DNA from: Phycisphaerae bacterium
Lineage (GTDB): Bacteria; Planctomycetota; Phycisphaerae; JAAYCJ01
Length of the DNA: 8,309 nt
Assembly: GCA_012514125.1 (NCBI GenBank)
Contig: JAAZAW010000186.1
Coordinates: 1-8,309 of the forward strand
Direction: 5' to 3'
The translations under genes and the position numbers were made by a program. Below are positions 1 through 6,984 of the stretch, in pieces; position 1 is the stretch's first letter, and the number at the start of each line of letters is the position of its first letter. The notes beneath the pieces were generated by a model. That model was not told the DNA's origin. It was given only the letters and a program-made list of their open reading frames with translations, and made no database searches.

Positions 1-784
1 GACTCGCCAGGGCAGCGCGGGTTTCGAAAAATGTTTGATCGCCGTCGAACGCCTTTGTGAAAAGATCATGTATGAACGTCACGGACGATGCCGGTTTACT
101 CTCGTGGCGGATCACGGGCACAACCTGGTCGAAGGACAATTTTTCGATATGGAAAAGTCACTCAAATCGCAGGGATTTCGCATCACACAAAAATTGACCC
201 GGCATGGCGATGTCGTGGTGATAGGTTACGGCCTGGTGACGAACAGTGCCCTGTATACCGATGAACCCGACGAAGTGGCCAAAGCGCTGGTTGGTTACTA
301 TGATCCGATCGACATGGCTGTGTATCCGTTGAGGGTGGATAACCAGCGGAAAATCGTCATCCGAACCCGGGAAGCGTTGGCGTATGTGAGTTGCGCCGGT
401 AACGGGTATCGGTATGAAGCCCAAAGAGGCGATCCGCTGGAGTTAATGCCGATTATTGAAGAACTCAAAGCCGCGGGCAAGGTGGATGCCGAAGGTGTCA
501 TTGACGATCGCGCCTTTTTCGATGCGACGGTGGATCATCGGTATCCCGATGCCTTGGCGAGGGTGTGGCGAACCTTTCATGGGATGGCGCAGTATCCGCC
601 CGATCTTGTGGTGACGCTCAGGGATGGCTGGTTTGCCGGTGACGTGGGTTTTGCCCGGAGTATTAAAGTCAAAAGCACCCATGGTTCGCTGAACCGGATC
701 AATACGTTGACGTTTATGATGACGACGATCGGGCCTTTGCCGCCGGCGATGCGAATCAATGAAGTGCTTGAAAATCTTCAATAA
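1..784 (+). CDS. Alkaline-phosphatase-superfamily protein, C-terminal part (5' end outside window)
   Basis: The reading frame is open from base 2 to the TAA at 782-784, giving 260 residues. No start with a ribosome binding site is visible, and the reading continues sensibly upstream of the TTG at 35, so the gene begins outside the window. Seen: a V-A-D-H-G-H motif (Asp at 110-112, His at 113-115) and, near the C-terminus, S-T-H-G-S (His at 680-682). These match the Asp-His pair and the late His that bind metal in the alkaline phosphatase/phosphodiesterase superfamily. The N-terminal nucleophile (Thr or Ser) and first metal-binding Asp are not in view. No signal peptide or membrane segment is visible in this part. 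From memory, planctomycetes carry proteins with a very similar C-terminal half, including a closing stretch of the S-T-H-G-S-L-N-R type. The substrate cannot be told. It converges on the oxidoreductase gene and looks unrelated to the chemotaxis genes. Confidence 0.72.
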   Translation, partial: TRQGSAGFEKCLIAVERLCEKIMYERHGRCRFTLVADHGHNLVEGQFFDMEKSLKSQGFRITQKLTRHGDVVVIGYGLVTNSALYTDEPDEVAKALVGYYDPIDMAVYPLRVDNQRKIVIRTREALAYVSCAGNGYRYEAQRGDPLELMPIIEELKAAGKVDAEGVIDDRAFFDATVDHRYPDALARVWRTFHGMAQYPPDLVVTLRDGWFAGDVGFARSIKVKSTHGSLNRINTLTFMMTTIGPLPPAMRINEVLENLQ

Positions 785-870
785 TGTTATCCGCTATTGA
801 GCCGGCATTGACCTTGGGGTTACGAAGAAGCAGGAATCATCGTGAAATCAACATTCATAAAACGGCCTGA
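785..870. other. Short convergent gap, no clear terminator
   Basis: This 86-bp gap separates the stop codons of two converging genes. I looked for a GC-rich stem followed by a T run in either direction and found none. Both transcripts may end by another mechanism or run into the opposing gene. Confidence 0.5.
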
Positions 871-2490
871 TTATGAAACCGGAGAATCGCTTGGACCCAC
901 GACGGATTCTTCTTCCTCTTTTTTTTCGGCATCGTTGTCCACTTCGCGAAGGTCACTATTGGCCGGTCCGTTGATCACCTTTCCAAAGCGATCGAATCGT
1001 GAACCGTGGCAAGGGCAATCCCAGGTGTGTTCGGTATCGTTCCAGTGAACGATGCACCCCAGATGGGTGCACGTGGCTGAACGTTCGTGTAGAGTTCCGA
1101 GTTCGTCCCGATAGGCGGCTATTTTGGACATTCCGCGGCGAAGAATGGCGCCATGACCTGGAGCAATATCCGAAGAGGACTTGACATCGCCGCCGGTCAT
1201 CCATTCCCCATATTTTTTGACAACGTTGAGGTTTTCTTTGGTGAATTCCCCTGCGGCTTTCAAGGTCTTTCGTGAGGGATCATAAAGCGTTGCCCAGGGA
1301 TTGTCTCTGCCTTGAATCAGATCGGTCAGAAGAATGCCTGCGATTGTGCCGTGGGTCATTCCCATGCCTGAATCACCGGTGACGATATAAACATTGGGAT
1401 CGTCCATCGGATTTCGACCGATAAAGGCCAATCCATCCATGGTTTCCATGACTTGCCCGGACCAGCGAAAACGAATGTCCTGAATCATCGGAAATCGTTC
1501 GCAAGCCCATGTTTCGAGTTGCTTATACGGGTTCGAGTCCGGCTCGGGCTGTCCAGTCTTGTGGTCTTCACCGCCGACAATCAAAAGGTCGAGTTCCTCG
1601 CAACTCCGGCATTGTGTCAGATCAATCGGTGTTGCAAGAGGTTGGGTTCGGATATAATGATACGGATCGGGCGTATCCCAGAGCAACACTTTGGGAACAG
1701 ATTCTCGCGGCACGGTCGCACCGATGACATATGTGGTATAAGGTGCTTGTTTGGTGTGCATCTCGACGCGGTTGTTGATGGGAGAATTCGTCGCGACAAC
1801 GATCGCGCCGGCGGTAACCCTTTTGCCGTTGGAAGTTTTGATTCGAGCGGGTTCGCCGCCTTCAAGCGAAGTGACGTGTGTCTGTGTGAATATACGTCCG
1901 CCTTTACGCTCAATGGCCCGTGCAAGTCCGGCGATGTATTTGAGCGGATGAAACTGTCCCTGCCGTGGAAAACGAATACACGGTCCGGTGTCCCAAAATG
2001 AAAACGGCGCCCGAGGGAGAGGTTCGACATCATATAACCCCGCCTTGAACGCGGCTCCGACTTCATTGTCCAGAACATCGATCGATTCGCCCGGCCCAAG
2101 AAACAGATATCCGTCAAGACGGATAAAATCGCAGTCGATTTGTTCCTGTTCGACAATGGATTCGATCCGGTCAATTGCGGCTGTGTGACTTTCAGCAGCC
2201 AGCCGTGCCCCTTCGGGACCATGCCATCGTTCGATCGCAAAATATCGATCGTCAATGGCGTTACTCAGATGAGCGGTTGTCCGCTGGGTTTGACCGCCGG
2301 CGATTTCATCATCGTCGAGTACGACGACAGATTTGCCTTCACATGCCAATAAGTACGCGGTGGTCATTCCTGCAATTCCTGCCCCAACAATGCCGACATC
2401 CGCATGAAGATCTTCACTTAACCGGGATTGTCCGGGAATCTCCGATGTTGCCATCCATACCGAAATACTTTGCCCCGTTTGGTCTTTCAT
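871..2490 (-). CDS. FAD-dependent oxidoreductase with C-terminal Rieske [2Fe-2S] domain
   Basis: The product is a 539-residue two-domain redox protein. Residues 31-41 carry the Rossmann dinucleotide-binding motif (G36, G38, G41) followed by an acidic loop. Residues 66-75 (G-Q-T-Q-R-T-T-A-H-L) match the FAD-contacting segment of the DAO/glycine-oxidase-like family. Near residues 385-395 an S-G-M-G-M-T-H-G stretch fits the late FAD-binding segment. The C-terminal Rieske domain has C-T-H-L-G-C (C474, H476, C479) and C-P-C-H-G-S (C492, C494, H495): two Cys and two His for the cluster plus the two Cys that form the usual disulfide. The architecture and length resemble Bacillus YhfW (about 510 residues). 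No twin-arginine or Sec signal is seen, so it is probably cytoplasmic. The protein ends in an acidic Glu/Asp/Lys-rich tail. The ATG at 2490 has an AGGAGG 8 nt upstream (2499-2504). The substrate is unknown; amine or aldehyde oxidation is possible but not shown. Confidence 0.93.
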   Translation of the reverse strand: MKDQTGQSISVWMATSEIPGQSRLSEDLHADVGIVGAGIAGMTTAYLLACEGKSVVVLDDDEIAGGQTQRTTAHLSNAIDDRYFAIERWHGPEGARLAAESHTAAIDRIESIVEQEQIDCDFIRLDGYLFLGPGESIDVLDNEVGAAFKAGLYDVEPLPRAPFSFWDTGPCIRFPRQGQFHPLKYIAGLARAIERKGGRIFTQTHVTSLEGGEPARIKTSNGKRVTAGAIVVATNSPINNRVEMHTKQAPYTTYVIGATVPRESVPKVLLWDTPDPYHYIRTQPLATPIDLTQCRSCEELDLLIVGGEDHKTGQPEPDSNPYKQLETWACERFPMIQDIRFRWSGQVMETMDGLAFIGRNPMDDPNVYIVTGDSGMGMTHGTIAGILLTDLIQGRDNPWATLYDPSRKTLKAAGEFTKENLNVVKKYGEWMTGGDVKSSSDIAPGHGAILRRGMSKIAAYRDELGTLHERSATCTHLGCIVHWNDTEHTWDCPCHGSRFDRFGKVINGPANSDLREVDNDAEKKEEEESVVGPSDSPVS

Positions 2491-2498
2491 CGTTTTCC

Positions 2499-2504
2499 CC
2501 TCCT
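2499..2504 (-). promoter_or_regulatory. Ribosome binding site of the FAD/Rieske gene
   Basis: A full AGGAGG lies 8 nt before the ATG at 2490. It is the strongest Shine-Dalgarno site in the window and fixes the start of the oxidoreductase. Confidence 0.85.
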
Positions 2505-2597
2505 GACGGAACCTAACGAGATATTTCCTTTGAGCATGTTACAACGCCAAATCAACAGGGGCCTTCAATCGCAAAAGCCGTTGATGCTCCGAATTCC

Positions 2598-2626
2598 ACT
2601 GTACCATTGAGTTGCAATTTACTCAA
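2598..2626 (-). promoter_or_regulatory. Candidate sigma-70-type promoter for the FAD/Rieske gene
   Basis: Read on the minus strand, TTGAGT (2621-2626) and TACAGT (2598-2603) are separated by 17 nt. Each box matches the consensus at 4 of 6 positions. It would start a transcript near 2591 with a leader of about 100 nt. The -35 box forms one arm of an inverted repeat, TTGAGT/ACTCAA at 2607-2626 with an 8-nt spacer, which could be an operator. Matches this weak are common by chance. Confidence 0.35.
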
Positions 2627-2760
2627 GGATTCATATTAGGCTGTATTTCAACCGTGTCGCAGCGACGAATTTCTTAGCGAGCCATAGCGTTGTTTTTGCT
2701 GTTAACCTTATCGACAAGCGGTAGAGAGAAACGTTGCATCTGATCATGAGAAAAGACAGG

Positions 2761-2813
2761 TGCAATGAGGCATATCCATTGCAGTGCGGAGGGAAAGCGA
2801 TATGTTGTATCGC
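2761..2813 (-). terminator. Candidate transcription end of the chemotaxis operon
   Basis: Two hairpins follow the cheA stop. The first, GCGATA/TATCGC with a 5-nt loop (2797-2813), begins 3 nt after the stop codon and is followed on the minus strand by only TTT. The second, TGCAATG/CATTGCA with a 9-nt loop (2761-2783), has a perfect 7-bp stem and is followed 5 nt later by a short T-rich run with TTTT. Neither has the GC-rich stem and long T run of a strong intrinsic terminator, so the call is tentative. Confidence 0.35.
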
Positions 2814-2816
2814 CCA

Positions 2817-5114
2817 TTATCTGGATGCGGTTAGAGCCCGTTGATGAACATCGAGCAGACCGGCAGGTTCAAGGATCAAACCGATGGTCCCATCACCGAG
2901 AATCGCGCCGCCTGTAATGCCGGTGATGGATTTGAAGCGTTCGCCCAGCGATTTGATGACAACCTGTTGTTGACCGAGCAATTCATCGAGCACCAGTCCG
3001 ACCTGACGATCTTCAGCCTGTGTGATGAGGACCATGCCCTGCGTCGGGTCCTTGACGCCGTCACTGATGTTGAACATTTCACTCAGGGATACCAAAGTGT
3101 ATAATTCGCCCCGGAGATTCAAAATATGTTCACGTTCCTGAACGGATTTGATCTGGTCCGCTGTCGGAGACACGGCTTGGATGATCGATAAGGTGGGTAT
3201 GACGAATTTCTGCGATCCCACACGAACGATCATTCCATCGATCACCGCCAGCGTCAGGGGCAATTTGATCGTGAAGGTTGTACCTTGCCCCAGAACGGAA
3301 TGGATGTCGACTTTGCCGCGAAGTTTTTCGATATTTTTTTTCACCACATCCATGCCGACGCCTCGGCCTGAGATATCGGTGACTTTTTCCGCGGTGGAGA
3401 ACCCCGGTGCCATGATTAGATTAAATGCCTGGGAATCGCTGAGTTGCGCGTCCGGTGCGATCAATCCTTTCTCGATAGCTTTGTGGATCAGAACGTCCTT
3501 GTCGAGTCCCTTTCCATCGTCGGAAATCTCTATGACAATATTGCCGGCCTGATGGTAGGCCCTGAGCTTGACGACTCCCGTTTCGGGTTTACCGGCGGCA
3601 AGACGCTTATCGACCGATTCGACACCGTGATCGACGGCATTGCGAATCATGTGCATGAGTGGATCGGAAAGTTCCTGGATCACATTTTTGTCCAGTTCGG
3701 TCTCTTCGCCGTCGATTTGGAAATCGATCTTCTTGTTGATTTTGTGTGACAGGTCTCGAACGACTCGTCCCATTTTATGGAAGGTTTGTGTCAACGGAAC
3801 CATGCGCATCGACATGGCCACCTCTTGAACGTCTCGCGTGATTTTGGAAATCTGCTCGATCAGCCTGAGCAGTTGGGACGATTGTCTAATCGCAGGGTTT
3901 TGCTCAACCTGAGTTTGAATAATCACCATTTCACCAACCAGATTGACCAGGTGATCGAGTTTGGCCGTGTCGACGCGCACCACCGTATCCTGTACTTCGT
4001 TTTGCTGACGAAGGGCTTTGCTCACATCGCGCGCGGACACTGCGCCCATGCCGGTCAGGATATTGCCTACAGGTTTATTTTCAGTTTTTTGTTGCTGCAG
4101 GGCGAATTCCACGACTTCCGGAGCGACGCTTCTGGAATCGGTCAGAATTTCTCCGATGGGTTTTCGACCTGTTGAAGTCTCCGATGGGGGCATGACCGAC
4201 GTAAGAATCGTTCCCTGCGAAGCAAAATGAATCCGTCGCAGAATTTCATTGATTGGGGGTTGAGGAATCGGTTGATCGTCAGGCTTGGCCAGATATTGAC
4301 CAATCGAGTTGAGTTGAACCTTGAGCACATCGATCGTTTCAAAAATCAGATCGATAATCGGCGGAGTGATCTGGAGCTTGCCTTTTCGGCCAAGGTCCAG
4401 CAAGGTTTCCACTTCGTGGGTCAGGGCCTGAATATCTTTAAGATTCAAAAAACCCGCCATGCCTTTGATCGTATGGAATGGCCGGAACAATTCGTTGATC
4501 TTGTCCAGATCGTCGGGGATGCGTTCGAGTTCAAGCACGCCCGATTCGATATTTTCAATGTGCTCACGGCATTCGGTGTAAAAACTCTGGGCATATTCAA
4601 TTTCCTGCGAAGAAATGACCAGAGGTTCAGAGTGATATTCAGGAAAATCATCCGCGGGCATCGTGGGGGATAGGATTTCCTGGGCTTCTGGTGTGATCGA
4701 TGTAAGGTCCTGGTTCGGTAAAGTACTTTCTGTATTGACCGTTGGTCCGGCTTCTTGGTTCAGGGTCGCCATAAATTTCTCAAGGTCGGACACCGCAGGC
4801 AAAGTTTCCGAAATTTCCATGAATTCATGGAAGTCGCGAATGGCCAGGGCAAGATGTTGCAGAGTCTTTTCCGGCTTTGCAATACTTTCAAGAATCAGAT
4901 TTTCAGCGGTGTCTGCCATCTTACGGCAAAACTCTCGCAACCGATCAAAAACAAGGTCTTTTTCGTCGGAAATCAGTTCGATGATTTTCTGTGAAGTTTC
5001 ATGAATATGGGCCAGTTCGCCAAGGTCCGTTGGATCGATCTGTTCCGAAAGCTTGGCCAGACATTCGATCAACTCTCTGATCTGATCTTTCATCGTGTTA
5101 ACTGTTTCTGACAT
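2817..5114 (-). CDS. cheA: Chemotaxis histidine kinase CheA with an MshEN-like insert
   Basis: This 765-residue cytoplasmic kinase would phosphorylate CheY in response to receptors. Residues 1-160 form a helical segment with a Pro/Thr-rich linker and match no domain I know. Residues about 165-275 are the Hpt (P1) domain with the phospho-acceptor H214 in F-H-T-I-K-G. Residues 319-371 are two 24-residue G-E-I-L...A-L-x-x-Q repeats with a 5-residue spacer, like the MshEN fold. Residues about 380-440 are the P3 dimerization helices. The kinase domain has its N box at 484-497 (R-N-A-V-D-H-G), G1 at 531-537 (S-D-D-G-K-G-L), G2 at 583-589 (G-R-G-V-G-M-D) and G-Q-G-T-T-F at 609-614. Residues about 625-755 are the CheW-like P5 domain. 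No CheY-binding P2 domain is recognisable. The ATG at 5114 has a GAGG 10 nt upstream; the in-frame ATG seven codons on lacks one. It is the last gene of the minus-strand run, 142 nt after the cheX-like gene. Confidence 0.96.
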   Translation of the reverse strand: MSETVNTMKDQIRELIECLAKLSEQIDPTDLGELAHIHETSQKIIELISDEKDLVFDRLREFCRKMADTAENLILESIAKPEKTLQHLALAIRDFHEFMEISETLPAVSDLEKFMATLNQEAGPTVNTESTLPNQDLTSITPEAQEILSPTMPADDFPEYHSEPLVISSQEIEYAQSFYTECREHIENIESGVLELERIPDDLDKINELFRPFHTIKGMAGFLNLKDIQALTHEVETLLDLGRKGKLQITPPIIDLIFETIDVLKVQLNSIGQYLAKPDDQPIPQPPINEILRRIHFASQGTILTSVMPPSETSTGRKPIGEILTDSRSVAPEVVEFALQQQKTENKPVGNILTGMGAVSARDVSKALRQQNEVQDTVVRVDTAKLDHLVNLVGEMVIIQTQVEQNPAIRQSSQLLRLIEQISKITRDVQEVAMSMRMVPLTQTFHKMGRVVRDLSHKINKKIDFQIDGEETELDKNVIQELSDPLMHMIRNAVDHGVESVDKRLAAGKPETGVVKLRAYHQAGNIVIEISDDGKGLDKDVLIHKAIEKGLIAPDAQLSDSQAFNLIMAPGFSTAEKVTDISGRGVGMDVVKKNIEKLRGKVDIHSVLGQGTTFTIKLPLTLAVIDGMIVRVGSQKFVIPTLSIIQAVSPTADQIKSVQEREHILNLRGELYTLVSLSEMFNISDGVKDPTQGMVLITQAEDRQVGLVLDELLGQQQVVIKSLGERFKSITGITGGAILGDGTIGLILEPAGLLDVHQRALTASR

Positions 5115-5256
5115 TTCTTTTTAACCTCGTAAAGCTTCTTAAGCTTCCTGATCGGGGCAGGGCCGGCAAGGACTTCACAAAATGTTACATTGCAGTAAGA
5201 GTTTGCCGCAATCGTGTTTTAGTGAAGCGGGTTTCACGTCTGCTTGATCAGCGTAT
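5115..5256 (-). promoter_or_regulatory. cheX-cheA spacer with small repeats
   Basis: This is the only long gap inside the minus-strand run. It holds the inverted repeat GTGAA/TTCAC (5222-5237, 6-nt spacer) just after the cheX-like stop, and a pair of AAGCTT hexamers 3 nt apart (5132-5146) just upstream of the cheA ribosome binding site GAGG (5125-5128). A weak sigma-70-like pair can be drawn on the minus strand (TTGCGG, 18 nt, TAACAT). No sigma-28 or correctly spaced sigma-54 site was found. It could set cheA expression apart from the upstream genes, but nothing here proves that. Confidence 0.3.
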
Positions 5257-5724
5257 TTATTTTTTCACCGATAAGACGAATTCTACAGGCTCGTCATCGA
5301 GCAGGATGAAGGCTCGTTGTGAATCGTCGTTCGAATAACTCTGCTCTTTATTATCGTCGATTTGTGCGGGGACGATAACATTGATTTGTGGGCTTGATAA
5401 ATTAAAAGGCCGCTCTGAATCGTAAAGTGACGTGACCAGGTTCCCGCAAACAACATTCAATAACTCCGCCAGGGCGTCCCAGGCGTTTGCCTGTGTCTCC
5501 ATGGTTTCCTGTTCGACTCCCAGTAAATTCGCCGCCAGTTTTTGCGCCAGATTCTCACTGCATTGAATCCCCAATGACCCATTCACCGGACCTGTAAACT
5601 CTATTTGTCCCCGCAGTTGCGGTGCAAAATTCTCACAGGTCTCAGGATCATCGACGACCATCATGGTCAGGTTTTCAATCACCTCAGAAATCGCCGACGT
5701 CAGTGTTATGGGTTTGGTGGTCAT
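5257..5724 (-). CDS. CheX-like chemotaxis phosphatase-family protein
   Basis: This 155-residue protein belongs to the CheC/CheX/FliY family, which removes phosphate from CheY-P. Seen: the family helix D-A-L-A-E-L-L-N-V-V-C-G-N-L at residues 83-96, with E87 and N90 as the E-x-x-N catalytic pair and the usual following Gly. Only one such motif is present, as in CheX; CheC normally has two. An N-terminal helix and a central G-S-L-G-I-x-C strand also fit. The start is the ATG at 5724, with GGAG 7 nt upstream (5732-5735). The frame is open further upstream, but that part is the cheY gene read in another frame. The start lies inside cheY, giving a 41-bp overlap that suggests translational coupling. 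The likely partner is the adjacent CheY. It is clearly diverged from the second cheX at 7754. Confidence 0.85.
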   Translation of the reverse strand: MTTKPITLTSAISEVIENLTMMVVDDPETCENFAPQLRGQIEFTGPVNGSLGIQCSENLAQKLAANLLGVEQETMETQANAWDALAELLNVVCGNLVTSLYDSERPFNLSSPQINVIVPAQIDDNKEQSYSNDDSQRAFILLDDEPVEFVLSVKK

Positions 5725-6103
5725 AAGTTGTCTCCAGTATTTCGGATAAAATTTCTTTGAGTTGTTCGGGCCTGAAGGGTTTTCGCAAATATCCGCGAAT
5801 CCCCTGGTGCTCAAGTTCCGATAATCGTTCTGTGCTTCCATCGGTGGAAACCACAATGATGGGAATATCCGCCAGATTCGGTTGGCGTTTGATTTTTTCG
5901 ATTAATTGAAGACCGTCCATTCTCGGCATGTTCAGGTCCGTGATAATCAGATCGACCTTCTTTTCCGCAAGACGGGCTAACGCCAGGATTCCATTTTCCG
6001 CCTCGTACACCTGTCCAAGGTCTGAAATCGAAAGCGCAAGTGCTTTTTTGGTCATTGCCCGAATGGTGATACTGTCGTCTACAATGAGTATATCAATAGA
6101 CAT
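5684..6103 (-). CDS. cheY: CheY-type single-domain response regulator
   Basis: This 139-residue receiver domain has no output domain. Counting from the ATG at 6103, the acidic pair is D9-D10 (I-L-I-V-D-D-S), the phospho-acceptor is D56 (I-I-T-D-L-N-M-P), the switch Ser/Thr is S86 (I-I-V-V-S-T) and the conserved Lys is K108 (R-K-P-F). All key residues are therefore present. A GTG three codons upstream is also in frame, but AGAGG (6112-6116) lies 8 nt before the ATG and overlaps that GTG, so the ATG is preferred. The gene starts 14 nt after the HDOD stop and its last 41 bp overlap the cheX-like gene. The likely phosphodonor is the CheA encoded downstream and the likely phosphatase is the overlapping CheX-like protein. 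Whether it binds the flagellar switch or acts in adaptation cannot be told. Confidence 0.93.
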   Translation of the reverse strand: MSIDILIVDDSITIRAMTKKALALSISDLGQVYEAENGILALARLAEKKVDLIITDLNMPRMDGLQLIEKIKRQPNLADIPIIVVSTDGSTERLSELEHQGIRGYLRKPFRPEQLKEILSEILETTYDHQTHNTDVGDF

Positions 6104-6117
6104 ATGAGGCACCTCTA

Positions 6118-6984
6118 TTATTCCTGGTATATCTGTTCGAGAGATTTTATTTCCAACAAAACTTCCGAACCGACTTGATCTATTTTTTCGTGAGTTAATT
6201 TATTTCTCTCCGCGATGGCAGAATTGAATTCATATCGCAGCCCGTCAATGCCCACGCCCAGTCCCAGTGAAATCACCAGCGAATCGGCCATATGCACCAA
6301 ATCCACAAGATGACGCACCTGTGGATCCTGGCCTTCATATTTATCCGGATCGTGATGATATCGGCAGACACTGGCGAGCATTTCCGGAAGTTGCCAGTGC
6401 AGTAAAACCATTTCTCCGACGTCGTCATGACTATAGCCCAGGACTTCCCGTTCAAGTTCATTGAACTGCTTTGATGTCGATTCGAGTTTTTCCAAAATCT
6501 CCAAATAGTTGTTGGCCAGCGCTTGATCCAGAATGACCTTGCCGATATCGTGAAGCAATCCGGCTGTAAAGAGCAAACCCGCCGGAGTAGGATTTTTATC
6601 GTTCTTATCGACAAGTTTATCCGCTGCGATGGCCACTGCCGTTGAATGCCGCCAAAGCATCCCCGGCAAGAGTCCATACCCTTTTTGTGGCTGTTGGAGC
6701 ATCGCGTTGCAATGAAGTCCCATAACAACGTTCATTAAATTTTTGGCTCCCAGATAAATGACTGCTTCACGTAGACTGTTGATCTTGCGCGTTAATCCAA
6801 AATAGGCGGAATTGCAGATTTTCAAGACCTGGATCGTCAAATTCTGATCATACTGAATCACCTTCAAAATCTCATCGATCGAAGTCGATGGATCGCTCAA
6901 CAAGCTGATCAGTCTGACCGTTGTGGCAGGTAGAACTCGTAAATTTTGTATATTGTCGACGACATCGATTAATTCCGCTTTCAT
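6118..6984 (-). CDS. HDOD domain protein
   Basis: This 288-residue protein is almost entirely one HDOD domain, with no receiver or EAL partner attached. The N-terminal half has family features: L-P-A-T-T at about 18-22, the Y-D-Q-N-L-T segment at 45-50, C-N-S-A-Y-F-G at 57-63 and A-V-I-Y-L-G-A at 74-80. The HD-type part has W-R-H-S (H113), L-L-H-D-I-G-K (H145, D146), Y-S-H-D-D-V-G (H186), Y-H-H-D-P-D (H210, H211) and H-M-A-D-S (D234). These are positions that bind metal in HD and HD-GYP phosphohydrolases. HDOD proteins are generally regarded as signalling modules without proven catalysis, so activity is open. Its ATG overlaps the cheD stop (ATGA, 4 bp) and a GGAG lies 10 nt upstream inside cheD. 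Position between cheD and cheY places it in the chemotaxis pathway, but its role is unknown. Confidence 0.9.
   Translation of the reverse strand: MKAELIDVVDNIQNLRVLPATTVRLISLLSDPSTSIDEILKVIQYDQNLTIQVLKICNSAYFGLTRKINSLREAVIYLGAKNLMNVVMGLHCNAMLQQPQKGYGLLPGMLWRHSTAVAIAADKLVDKNDKNPTPAGLLFTAGLLHDIGKVILDQALANNYLEILEKLESTSKQFNELEREVLGYSHDDVGEMVLLHWQLPEMLASVCRYHHDPDKYEGQDPQVRHLVDLVHMADSLVISLGLGVGIDGLRYEFNSAIAERNKLTHEKIDQVGSEVLLEIKSLEQIYQE

Larger units (their letters stand above)
2491..2816. other. Gene-free gap between cheA and the FAD/Rieske gene
   Basis: This 326-bp stretch has no convincing coding frame. On the minus strand it holds, in order of transcription, two small hairpins after the cheA stop, a candidate promoter at 2598-2626, a leader of about 100 nt that can fold (2532-2589), and the ribosome binding site of the oxidoreductase. 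A short palindrome GTCGC-A-GCGAC at 2656-2666 has no assigned role. Confidence 0.6.

Noticed and set aside
842..1048. Plus-strand ORF of 68 codons with a GTG start after AGGA
   Set aside because: It lies almost wholly antisense to the Rieske domain coding region, is Ser-rich low complexity (the complement of the Glu-rich tail), and resembles no family.
1453..2001. Long plus-strand frame of 182 codons
   Set aside because: It is antisense to the FAD domain, which has clear family motifs; the plus-strand product has none.
2529..2550. Sigma-54-like element upstream of the FAD/Rieske gene (TGGC...TGC on the minus strand)
   Set aside because: The GG to GC distance is 2 nt too long for sigma-54.
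5180..5220. Sigma-54-like GGCA...TGCA upstream of cheA on the minus strand
   Set aside because: The GG to GC spacing is 3 nt too long, and sigma-54 sites tolerate little variation.
5725..5856. Longer 199-residue version of the CheX-like protein starting at 5856
   Set aside because: The extra 44 residues lie wholly inside cheY and do not look like CheX sequence; the ATG at 5724 has a good GGAG site.
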